NCBI GenBank assembly: GCA_973895155.1
Contig: OZ316895.1
Coordinates: forward strand, 15,996,001-16,060,000
DNA length: 64,000 bases
DNA from: Marsupella aquatica
Taxonomy: Eukaryota; Marchantiophyta
Direction: 5' to 3'
In this document: positions 11,833 through 23,900 of the stretch, one piece after another
Layout of the letters: each line of letters opens with the position of its first letter
How positions within the stretch are numbered: the stretch's first letter is position 1
Notes under the pieces: generated by a model
What the model saw: only the letters and a program-made list of their open reading frames with translations
What the model was told of the DNA's origin: nothing
Databases searched by the model: none
Program-made: the position numbers and the translations under genes

Positions 11833-14800
11833 GTCTTTGAATTTTTTGTAAGGGGCCGGAAGTTTCTGTGTGAGAAAATCAATCAGATGACAAGGGACAA
11901 AGGAAATTGATACAAAGCATCGAGGCACAGTACCTAAAATAGTGCCTTCAACAACCACAAATGGGCTCGATATCCATGAGCGTTGCACGCAAGTCTTTAC
12001 AGTTCGAACCATTTTGAACACATTAGATAGGTAGCAGTTTCCGAGCGTGAACCTCACTGATCTCATTAGTGGATGAAATCTTGAACGAGCGGTATGACAA
12101 TGTTCACGAATGGATTCTATGAATGCATGCTGTGGTTTGTTCTTCCTCCTCGTTCATTGTTCTTACATAACTAGGCCGAAATGGTTGCCAGTAATGCTGT
12201 TCATACATCCGACTATTTTGTGCATGAGTGGAAAGTTGGATGAGGTATTTGGATGAAATCCAAGACAGGATTGACTGAATAGATCAGGGGGATATGGAAA
12301 TGAATGTTAGTGACTTCACGTGTACGCATAACATTGTCCTCCAGTCTAAACTGAGACCAGGCTCAAGATATGTGGTGACGAATGCCTTCCAAGTGCTCAA
12401 CACGTCGTATAGGGCAGATAAGCAATGTGCAGTCAGACCTATTGCACGTGTATTGAGCAAGTGCTCAAGTTTTGATTGATTGATGGGTACATCACAAAAG
12501 TGAAGTAGGCAATCATCACATAACGCGATCATTGGACGCGAAGCATTTCAATCAGAGTTTTCTGAGCAGTATTATTGAGCTTATTGAATGGAAATGTCAG
12601 CCCCTTTCCAAAGCTAGCGGATTAGCACCTTCAATACCAACAAAGCTGACCACCCTCTAAATGTTACCCCCCACTTGGCCCTGTCACAACATGTTACGAC
12701 TATGGGTGTTCACCCTCTGCACCCACCCCTTTCCCCCGAAAATGCCATAATGTTTCAGATGTAAATTCCTATTCTGCGCTCCTCCCCCCCCTCCTTAATC
12801 ATGTCTACCCTGCCATGGTAACTCATGATGGGTAAGGCCAGGCTCAAGGGTGGCCTAACCCCTCCTCTACATGTGTGTCCCTCTGAACCCTGTCTGCCCC
12901 TAGTGATGACCCTTGCCACTGGCTGTCCCAATGTGGGCTGTGGGCTGCTTTTAACCTTTGCTCCCACCTACCCACTAATGGGTACCCCCTGTTGGACCTG
13001 GCCAGGTGGGCAGTGAGAGGGGCAACTCTCTCGGCTAATCCTCCTGGGTTTGGTCATCGGCCAGGATGTAAACTTGAAGGGGTTACCATGGCAATCCATA
13101 AATTTGAATAGTACGGGGGCACGTAAAATTCGTAAAATCTAAAATAAAATAAAACTGTTTTGTAGGACTGCTAGATACAGTAGTTACATGCATAAATCAG
13201 ACCTAAAATAAGAGATTGTCCCTACTTGTCCATGGGAACGCGATCCCATCTCACAACTTCCTTTGACAAAAGAAAATACAAGTCTTGTACATACTATAAG
13301 ATCTTCTGCATATTTAGTAAGTCGAAACACCTGTAACGTGGTTGTGTTGATATCGAGTGTGGACTGTGGACCTGAGCTAAAAGTCACAATAATGCCTTAA
13401 TCACCACAAAACATAGCGCGGCGATTGGTAGTGCAAAATGTAACCCCATTAATTGAGTCTCCACGACCAATTTGATATAAAGACACCAGCACCATCATGT
13501 CCATAGTTATGCGGAAGTCTAACAAGGAATTCCGTATGCCCTGAACTACAGAGCTCCTTCTTGTTGAGATATTTTTGAGTGTTTTTATCATCATTACAGG
13601 AGACAAACACTGGTTTTGGCAACCAAGTGAATACATCACCACGAGCCTTCCAAATTTCAACCTCCTTTGCATGCCTTTCCATTTCTGTTCAAGTACATTC
13701 AAGGTTTGTTCTTTTGAACCTGCTTACTTGAATGACTCAACGTATATATGAGGAAAATGTATGCACAATAATGATCCTCCGAAGTTATCCAACTCCCATC
13801 TCAATACGTTGCATTCACCCCATATCCTTCTGAGCTCAGCCACCACAAACTTGCAATTTATGAAAATGTGGCAGCTCTGTGTCCGTCCACACTCCACAGA
13901 TGATAAGCTCAAATTTTGTAGCGTTGAACACATAGAGAGATTATGAGCCCGTTCCAATCAATTACTTTTATGTGCCTGGGTTTGCTCGATTGACTGTGTA
14001 TTTAATCGCATGCCTATACTAGTAAGTAATCGATCTTGAGACGATCTGGGTGCTGAGTTGCATGCGTCCAAATGAAAAAGCTGCAAAAGAGGGCAACATT
14101 GCATGTCCCGTCCACCTGGTAGCTCGTTCATTCAGACCACTCATTCAGACCACCTTCGGGAACCTTGGCGATGACTGGTGGGGGGAAGGGAGGTCTTCAG
14201 TCATCGGCTATTTATGAACCAATGGGTAGACTCCAGACTTGTACACTTGTTTGTTATTATTAGACCCCCAAAGTCGATTTTGCTCAAGTTGTCCTACCTT
14301 GTCATTTATGGGACTGCATGCTGTCATCCATTATCTATCTATTGAATGGAATTGAACGAATGCATGAGCGACTCTAATAAGTGTGCCCTCATGGATGACT
14401 CTACTTCTAAATGGTACTGTATATATGTAGAATTCAATTGCGATAAATAGGAATGAGATTTACAAGCGGGAGAGCAGCAGTGCTACTCCAGGATGCCGCT
14501 GAGAGAGGAAGGAAAATGTAATGGACTTAGTTCAATATTTGTCGTTGAAATCCCGATCCAATGATCCAAATAGGCTTCTTTTACATTGTACGATTAGGAA
14601 GTTGAGGCGCAAAGTAACTTTATTATGCAGCTTGACTTGACCTTAATGCTCATAACAAGTATCGCTCATGATACGAATACCGCCCTTGGACGTGGCCATT
14701 GATATTTCATTTCACGAATATATATTAGCCATCCTAATCCTAAGCATAACAGGTGTAGGGACACTATATAATTATTGTCGTTCACAAATTAAAAAGCCAG

Positions 14801-14870
14801 ATCGTACCGGCAATCTATGATCATCACTTGTAAGTAATGTCTACCATGCAATATATGCTATGAACGATTA

Positions 14871-15200
14871 GGCCATAGATGAAATTACTACCCCACCCCC
14901 AAAAGACTCAAGCACAGACACAAATACAACCATATTTGAAAGTAGGGTCAGTTACGAACTATAAGATATCAACAATTTGGCCATAGATGAAATTAGTGCC
15001 CCACCCCCAAACACACCCACACACACACAATAATGATAAGCATGTCTGAAAATATTGGCTACTGCGAAATATATGTTTCTAACAATTCGGCCATAGATGA
15101 AATCACTGCCCCACCCAATTAAAAGACTCGCACATATACAAGACAACAATAGGGAACTTGAAAATTGAATGGATTGCCACAAATTTTTCTTGATCCAGGC
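14871..15200. repeat. Three-copy tandem repeat, unit about 110 bp
   Basis: Copies begin at 14871, 14979 and 15089 with ggccatagatgaaat followed by a C-rich segment (ccccacccc) and an AC-rich segment. Spacing is 108 and 110 bp. The copies have diverged outside the core and the middle one has a short (CA)n run. Confidence 0.85.
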
Positions 15201-17309
15201 CATACTTAAGTCAATTACACACGTACTTTAGTGTTACACTGACAGAGGAAGCTATTTGTTTGCTCTGAACTACCATGCCTTTCGTCCTACTCTAGCTACT
15301 GCATGGATCCATCGATCTCAAGGTAATAAGTTGGTTGTGTTGCATTGCGTTCTTTTGCGCAAGTAAGCGGCAGCCGGCCAGCCGGTGCAATCAGCAACTG
15401 GCAGCTAGCAGCTGAGCAGCTCCATAGATACCCCCAAAAAAGGCGCTATTGGGACAATCTAGAACCTACAAGAATATGAATAATAATAACAAACTTACAC
15501 GCAAGGTAGGAAAGGGAATGATATCAAAGATTTGCCTTTGAGAATTCCACGTCATGCCAAAAGAAAACGGATCGAGGGGGGATACCAGCAACTGATTAAT
15601 CAAAGAACTCATACATATTCATGCACTGTGGTCAGAATAATCATACCACTCTTCCCTTTCCAGCCTTTCCTCTCCTGTTCAATGTAGTCCCTCCGTTTAC
15701 TTCTCCTAATCCCCTGGCTCAAAAGTTTAGACGAGACGTTGCACTGTATTTACTGTATCGATATAGCTGACGGGCCATACACTTGATCTTGATCACGTTG
15801 GTTTGTTTGTGGTTTGTAAGGTATAATTGTGTCCCCTCCTCTTTCCTCTTTGGCCACTTGTTATATGTACGTACCGAACGAATCAAATGAAACCAAGGGA
15901 GCCGAAGAATGGACGAACGAGCAAGCAATCCAGGCCCGGCCTGGCCTGACCTCACCTGACCTGCCCTAGATCTATCGGTCAGTCCTCAGTGGTTGCTCCG
16001 TGTTTGGTTTACTGTACAGTGTCTGGGATTAGCGCGGCTGCATGCTTGTACTTGAGCAACGAAACTGGCAAAATGCAATGCCTACCCTACCGAATGGATG
16101 GCTGGATGAATCGATGCGATCGACTATGGTCTTGTAGATGGATGGATAGATCGATCACGAGAAGAAATCGCGCGCGGGACGAATAATTAATGAATTGCGC
16201 CAGGACTGCGAATTCGCAGAGTGCTCCTGATCCCGATTACGGATAGTAGTTTACTGTAAGCGAAATACAAGGTTATGAGCGGAGCAGGAGGAGGCAAGGC
16301 TGGGCGCCGTCAATGAAGAGCTAGAACGATAAATCGGCGCAGATTCATTCGCCAAATAGGGCGCGTGAAGATCACGAGGTAGGAGGAAGAAATTGCCATA
16401 AACTAAAGGAAATCGTCGGTAGTTTAGTCTTTTTCATTACGCGCTCATCTGGCCTTGGTCCTGGATACGTAGTAATAAATTATTTGAGCAGAGGAGCGGT
16501 GAAAGATGTTGGTGATAAAATCGCGAACAGCCGTCGTCGTTGCAGAGCCAATGTCCACAAATTAATCGCGAAGCGCTGACGATTGGCGCATTTTTGTCGG
16601 AAAAGATAAATATCGCGAGGCGCATGTAATTCGCGATGGCGGCGGTAATAATCTCTTGGTCGGACTGGGACGCGGTTTTTTGAGAAGTTCTTAGACAATC
16701 ATGTCCTCTACTGTGCTTTGTTTAATTAACTAGCCGTCGTGGTTGTGGTTATCAAAGGTCTCTCGCTTGGCCATTTCTTTTCCGTCCTGTCTTGTCTTGC
16801 CTGCTCTGCTCTCCGCTCTTCAGCTTTCGGATCTCTGATTCGTCTTCGGGTCTCAAATTCCATGTCATTCGTCCGTCCTTTTTATTTGTTGCTTTTCTTC
16901 GATTTGCTTCTCGTCGATTTGCTTTGCTTCTCCGCGCTGTGCTTGACTTCCCTTCCCTTCGCTTTGCTTTCCTCCACCTTGTAGCGCACTTCATCAGCTT
17001 CCCTGCACTTCGCTACAATCGTCTTTGGTCAGTCGGACAGATTTGCGGAAAAAAGGGCGAGAGCGACACAGAGAGCCGCATGACGATCGGTTCCACGAGA
17101 TGATGATCGAATGAGAGGGCAGTGGGGAAGTAAAGCTCGGCTAGCGAGCGGAGCGGAGCGGAGAGATGCGGCTGGACGACGACTCGTAGCAGTAGCTCCG
17201 CGCAAAGCAGCAGCATCATCGGGGAGTGTTGTCGACGGGAAAGCAACATTAGTGTCCGGTCTGAGGAGGTGTGGGGCTGATGAGGCCTTGATGAAGAAGG
17301 TGTGGAGGT

Positions 17310-17465
17310 GACAAGGCTAGAATAGTAGGAGGGAGGGAGGGAGAGAGGCACGGAGGGAGGGATGCGGGAGCAGGAAAATGGAAGAGAAGGAGGAGAGTAA
17401 GGAGGAAGACGAGGCAATGTGGCCAGGCGGAGGAGGCGGAGGAGGGGGGAGGAGCAAGTGTAAGA
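17310..17465. other. Purine-rich GGAGGG/GGAGGA tract upstream of the ATX-like gene
   Basis: About 150 bp almost entirely of A and G on the plus strand, dominated by ggaggg and ggagga, roughly 540-690 bp before the start codon. It is likely promoter or 5' leader DNA of the methyltransferase gene. GAGA-type tracts of this kind can recruit GAGA-binding factors in plants, but that is inference here. Confidence 0.4.
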
Positions 17466-17998
17466 GTACGTGCGGGTGACGATGGGAAAGAACTGGACTG
17501 GCACGAAAAGGGACTCTTAGCAGCGCTGGTGCAGAGAGGAAGTGTCCATTCTGAGGAGGCAGTCGAACGAGGGAGCACAGAAGGGGATTAGTTTAAGAGT
17601 ATTAGTGGGATCCATTTTTTTGTTGCGGTTCATGTGAGAAGGAAATGGTCGCTGTAATGGCATCGTGCGGTCAGACAAGCAGCAACATGTCAATGCAATC
17701 TCGGCTCCACACTGACGACTGCGCTTTCTTGAAATCGTCTCAGGATGAAGGCGAGTGACGACCACTGCGAATACTTTATCGGGATACCAATAAGAATTTC
17801 AAGGAATTTCAAGCTGCGTGCTTGGTAGCAATTCAGGACTTATTTGCTCATCTGCTCGGCAACGCTTGCGTCTCCACATTTTCTGGCCTCACAGACAGAC
17901 AGCTCGCTCGATCGTCTCCGAGGAGAACAAGACGAAGATCAGCCAACCAGCCAGAAGCTTTTGAAATCAGGAGTAAGTAAGGTTAAATTCTGGAGACA

Positions 17999-20900
17999 AT
18001 GGTCACCAACATGGAAACCAGCGTCACCAACGGTATGTCCCCGCAAGAACACGACATTCTCGATTCGAGCAAATTGAGAGGGGGCCAAGCATCAAACGGC
18101 GATCGTGTGTACCGTCGAAGGATTCGGAGCTTGAAGGACCTACCCGTCCAAGTCATCAGCCATCCCAATTATGCTCAGGTATGAAGTCATTCACTACTCT
18201 TGTCTCCAGTCTTTCCGTCAATGTGGCAACCTGCCACACTGTAAAGTCTCCTACACTCGGTGATTCCATCTATGCTGTGCGATAAAGGAGCGGGATGAAA
18301 TTGCTTGTTGGTTGGTGGATCAATGCCCCTGTTGAACTGAGAGATGCTCTGTCTCAGAGAGTTTGACCGTTGGTTGGGTCTTCGATTTTCGTTGGAATTG
18401 CTTTTGCTCTTCGCATCTCCACCTAAAGCGCGAAGCTCCGAGGGTAGATATGGTCGAGAGTTTCACTATATTTGTATTGGTTTCTTAATTTTATTGAGTG
18501 TCAATATACCAGAAGGCCGAAATATGGACTTGTGAGTTTATGAAGCTTGACCTAGGTCAGGGTGCTCGAGGATCACCCCGCATCAATGGCCTTGATGCGG
18601 GGTTTAGTCTCGTGCCGTATCAGCTGGATAGATTTCGTCTTCTCGTCAGCGGATGGTTCCAGTGGCATCTTTGTGCTGCAAGGGTGGTGATTTGTTTTTT
18701 CGAGGCGTGGTGGTCGGTGGATTGTGGTGAAGGGGAAGGCGCGGGTTGAATGGTAGAAGTCTATTCGTGAGTCCTAATTTGCTCGTTCAATACTCTGTGG
18801 ATCGTGTCATCTCAGTCTTGATTTCATCTGACAAAATAATATGTGACGATTTAAAAATAGATAATCAAAATTATGTTCCAATTTGTCGGGAATTGCCGCA
18901 GGGTCGAGAAGTAGGCTCGCGATCGAATTTTACGACCTCTAATGGTCCAACAGGTGCTGGGGGGCATGATCCAATCCTTGACGGCCGCAAATTCAGATCA
19001 GGGCAGAAGGTTAAGCGTTTGCCAAGTAAGGATCGTAATCAACGAGGTCCTTCTCCCTCCAATATGTCTCTTATTGAAGTTACGCCAGAGATAGGTCAGG
19101 TTCATGGTCGGGCATCTCGGCCATACGGTGGAGTAGCCACTGAGTCGGGTCCAGGGGAGAAGCGTGTAAGCCAGGTTGTGACTGTTTTGCCCACTTCCAA
19201 AATGCAATCCAGGGTAACTTCATCGGACTTGCTGGGCAATGCGGATCGCAATGGCAAGCTGACGAAATCTGCCAAGCCAGTAGGGGCACAGCGGCAAAGC
19301 ACGCTTGATATGTTTTTCCGGGATCCCAAACGGAAAGTGGAAGATAGAAGTCCAAAGAATGTGGCTTCGCCCGGGGGAGCTTCAGAGGTGAAGAATAGTG
19401 TGCGAGGATTCTCGAAGCGTGATCGGAAGAGCCCTTCGAAGTACAAGAGAAAGAAACTTGTCGTTGAAAATATGGGTGCACCTCCGAAGGGCAACATTTT
19501 CCCTCCCGTCCCCACAGATGACGAGGTTTTACGTCAAAAGCGTCAAAAGATTAGGAGAAAGGGAATTCAAGTTGGAGAGCTAGCTCCAGATGCCAGTGCC
19601 ATGGGGTTATCAAGTAAGAAAAGAGCTTCAATAGTTGAAAGCAATAGGCATGACGATGAGCATGATGATCGACCACCTCCAGTTATTGCCAAGAAGAGGC
19701 GAAAATTGCCCAGTTTGCCTTTAATGCAGGTTCCAGAAAGTTTACGCGAAGATTTTCCAAGTCTTTTGAGCATCCCCGTGGAAGCGGTTGGAAGCTCACA
19801 TGGTAGAATAGTCCCCGTGTCTGTACCTGTCTCTGTCCCTGTGGAAGCTTTAGGAATTCCGCAGTCTGTACAGGCTCCTATAAGTATTGCGGTTGAAGCT
19901 TTACCAAGTCCACACTCGAATTTGGTTCCTGTCAGTATCCCAGTGGAAAGTTTGGGCCTCCCACACGCCACTGAGATTCGTGTAGTTATACCAGTGGAAA
20001 GTTTGGGAATTCCACAAATCAATCAGGTTCGTGTGAGTGTTCCAGTCGAAGAACTGAGAAGTCCACGGCCTAATTTGTTCCCAGGGCAGGAGGAAAGACC
20101 TCAAGCTACTGGTATGCAACTCAAAGGCAGGACCTCAAGTCTGACACCTAAAAGAAAACTGTCGGGTATCAAGAAGGATGGTACACCTGATGGTCGATTC
20201 AAGAAAAGGGAAGGTCTAGGCCTTGTGACTAAAATTGAGGACACACAGAAAGAAGCTGCAAAGACTACAGAGGAAACGGCCCCGACGGGTGAGGTTAACG
20301 CAAAGAAGCTACCCGAGGTGCAGAAAAACGGCGTTAGGAAACCTAAGCGGGTTCAATTGAAGCGTCTCTTTGTAGAGAAACCAGAGGCACCTCTGCCCAG
20401 TGGAAATGGTTTGACCAATTCCCGAGTGGTGAAGTCCCTATGGAGTCCCCACAAGCAGATGAAGCGTCAGGTAGATGTTGGCGAAGCAAGTATTTTGAAC
20501 AAACCTGGAAAGTCTACAAAGTTCCTGTCTCTACAACAGCTAGATGCCTCTGGGAAGCTGACTAAAATGAAAGGAAGACCAACATCTCCTAAAATGGAGG
20601 AATCTGAAGACAGTGCTTCTGATCGAACGGTGTCTGACTGTTCAACTGAAGTCCAGAAGGGGCAGACTAGCATTGGGGACACACGTCAACCTGGAAAAAT
20701 ACATGAGAATCACCAGAACATGTCGTTACAATTGAAGGCAAGATTGGCCAAAAAAGAGCACGTCGCGAATCAGATGGTTGCCTATAACAAATTGAAAGAG
20801 AAAGAGAAAATAGGTCGTAGAAAACATGGTGGGGTACCTGCATCTTCTGTCACGACTAAAACAAAGAAGCAACCAATAGCAGGTACATTGAAAGAAGTAA

Positions 20901-23900
20901 AGAGCAAAGGAGATCTTAAGGGGGAACCAAGAGTTTTGCATATGGCTCGGCGGCGAAGGGAGCAGGCAACCACAATTCAGCGGATAGAAGGGACGGCTAA
21001 TGGAAACCTTCAAGTAAATGATGGTCAAAAAGCACCTCTTCAGACAGAGCAACCACTTACAGCTCAGATGACAGAGGAGACAGCAAGTGGCGACGACCCA
21101 GGATTAAGTCCGATCCAGTCGCCCTCCGTTGAACGAATTTCTGGTGGATTCTTTGAGGGAGCTAACGGAGTTCCCAGGATGACCCCAAGGACACGGAAGT
21201 TGACCGATGCAATGCAGAATTTCCTTCATCAAAAGGCCACCCTGCTACGCCAATGGAAGGAGTAAGTGTTCATATATCTTGTGTCCATTTGATCATAACT
21301 ATACAGCTTCAAGTATTTGGGCCAACAGCGGTGGTATGTAGACATTGGAAGAGAGGACCTGTAACAAAAGAAACTCATTGGAATACTACATGGAGTTACA
21401 TTAGAAACTTTTCTTTGGTCTCTAGACATATCTTTAGTGTAGGGGACTGAACAACTCGGCCGATGCAGGATGGAGCTGGGCAAACTACATCCCATGGCGT
21501 TAATTGGGCGAAGCTGTAAGGTATTGTCAGACTTGTGCGCTCAAGGATATATTTTAGGAGATTTCCATGTTGCAGATGGTTAGAGCTGTGAAATCTTGTA
21601 AAGAGGATGAGAACTCCTGTTTTTCCTTTGTCCTTAAACAAGGCTTCTTTTTTGCTTTTTACTAATCCGAATGAATGGAGGCCTTTGTCATCACCACTAC
21701 TGTAAGATAACGCCTGTTCCATTTGCTATTTTCCTGACAACATGCCGGCCTGGAATGCGCAGATTTATTGGCCGCTGGACAGTGAATGGTATCCAGGAGT
21801 CATCCACGAATACAATCCACAGACACGGAGGCACCGGGTGAGGGCGGATTCTGTTTAGTCAAAGCTATCCTATAGTTCAAACAGAAATCTATGCTATCAC
21901 CCAGTTCTTTTCCTGGGAAGATTTCTTACATGTTGTGATTACTGCTTTCTTGCTTTTGCAGTGTGCAGTATAGTAGTAGATTTCGCACTTCCCGGCAATG
22001 TGCAAAGAATCCAGTTTTACCCTATCAAGCCCTGCTATTATGTTAGAGAAGTGAAGACAAATTTTTTTGGAAACTGGATACAGACACTTGCCTTACTCTA
22101 ATTAAAGCTTAATTGCGGAAGATGGATGGAAGAAACACTTTTGTTTGAGATTTTCTAACCAGCCATATAGGAATGAATCTACATTTTTTCACTGTCAATT
22201 TGTTATGACACTTAATTTTAGGTAGTCTTCTCGCTGTGGTTAAAGTCGTTATTAGGTATTCTTCTCGCTGTGGTTCAAGTCGTTTTCTAATCGTTGGACA
22301 TTCTAACCTCATTGGATTTTCTGATTTGCTCAGATTGACTATGAAGATGACGAGAGGGAATGGGTTCTTCTTGGTAAAGAGCGAGTCAAGCTCCATGTGT
22401 CAGCTGAGGAGAGTAAATACTTGGAGATGTCTTTTGGGGAAGGCTCTCTGATGAACCAGAAGAAGAAGTTGGATGCCGATGAGCTAGCTGTTTTAGCAGG
22501 TGGCATTGAAGGGTGTCATGGAGAGCTTAGTCATGGTGATCTTGTTTGGGCCAAAGTGAAAGGTGGGTTGCGAACACGTTTGAGGTTCTATTTCTACTAT
22601 CAGATGACGTGCACTGGGAATTAAGGCTATTTTGCTATCGTTGAACTGTTGTGGGGTTATAAAGGACTCTGTTATTGCACTAGTTGATTTTTAACTCCAG
22701 GAAACGATGTTTCTTTACGTACCCAGGGTATCCAATGTGGCCGGCTTGCGTGATGGATGAGGAACACGCAATTGCTTGTAGGTTGGAACCTTCTCCTCGA
22801 GAAAGAACCGTGCCAGTCCAGTTCTTTGGTAGCTATGATCATGCCAGGTACTTTCCAAACTCAAATTTACATTTCCTTTCTTGGCCTCTTTAAAACCATT
22901 GTTTGATCCCTGATGACTGTTTAGATGAATGTTTAAACTCTATAGGGGATATTCATGCCGAAATAAAATGCTCTCCAGGACATGGATAAACCATCTGTGG
23001 CTTAGGGTTATACTATTTCCTAGCGTCTGTCTTGTTATTACTTGTCTGTGATTTTTCATTGATATACAAGAGTTGTTGTTTTCTACAGAAGTAGCACTGT
23101 AAAGCGATTATGCTACACATTGATCACATAATTGAACTGGCGCTGGCAATCATTGCAAACGTCCGCATACATTGTATTTTTGGTGTGGGGATGTCATATC
23201 AGGCGGCTGGGGTCTGAGGAATGTGCCAAGTGTTTAATCCAGCTTTGAATATTGTCAATATCTGTCCTTACTGCGAACATCTAACTGCGCTGGTGCTAAT
23301 GTTGTTCATGTAGGATCAATTCGAAGAAGGTTGTGCCGTTTGCAAAAGGCATTATGCACAAATATCATACCAAGTGTAAAAGAACTGTATTTGAGCAAGG
23401 CCTGCAGGAGATTGAAAGGTATGCAGCTGGGATTGATTCCAACTTTCAGTAGTATATTTAAATGTCTTTGACAATAGTTGGCCCAAGAGATCTGTTTGTG
23501 TACAGCTGGGATTGTTTAACTCTCAGCTGTAGATTTTGAGGTCTTTGAGATTAGTTGGCCCAGCAGATTTGTTTGACAATTTCTTCGGCTCAAAGGTTAA
23601 AAGGTAGTTAGATGAAGTGACGTTGATGGTTACTTTTGGGTGCTAATATTAGTTTATCCGCAGTTTGCATAAAGTTGGAAATCTAGCCGGGTTCATAACA
23701 ACGAAGACTTTTTGTCCCAGGTACTTGAAGGAGTGCAAACTCCCAGAACAAATGGAGCTCCTAGAGGAAGATGTGGAGGCTCTAGTGAACAAGAAGGCAG
23801 ATGACATGACTGGTAGTGAAGAAACTGAGGAAGATCGGGATGGTTTCAAAGATGGGAGCAATAATGCAGGGAAGAAGACTGGGGACACCTCGTTAACATT

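Larger units (their letters stand above)
11833..17998. other. Intergenic region between UTP6 and the ATX-like gene
   Basis: I find no gene that can be named. The left part should hold the UTP6 3' UTR. Around 13400-13960 two adjacent minus-strand frames look faintly protein-like but break and match nothing I know. A three-copy repeat lies at 14871-15200. From about 16700 the sequence becomes strongly pyrimidine- then purine-rich and probably contains the promoter and 5' leader of the downstream gene. Confidence 0.55.

Noticed and set aside
13397-13957. Two neighbouring minus-strand frames that look faintly protein-like
   Set aside because: They are broken, differ in frame, and match no family I can name; too weak to call a pseudogene.
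16739-17578. Several frames of 60-160 codons on both strands upstream of the ATX-like gene
   Set aside because: They arise from strand-skewed purine/pyrimidine DNA, which is poor in stop codons; composition explains them.
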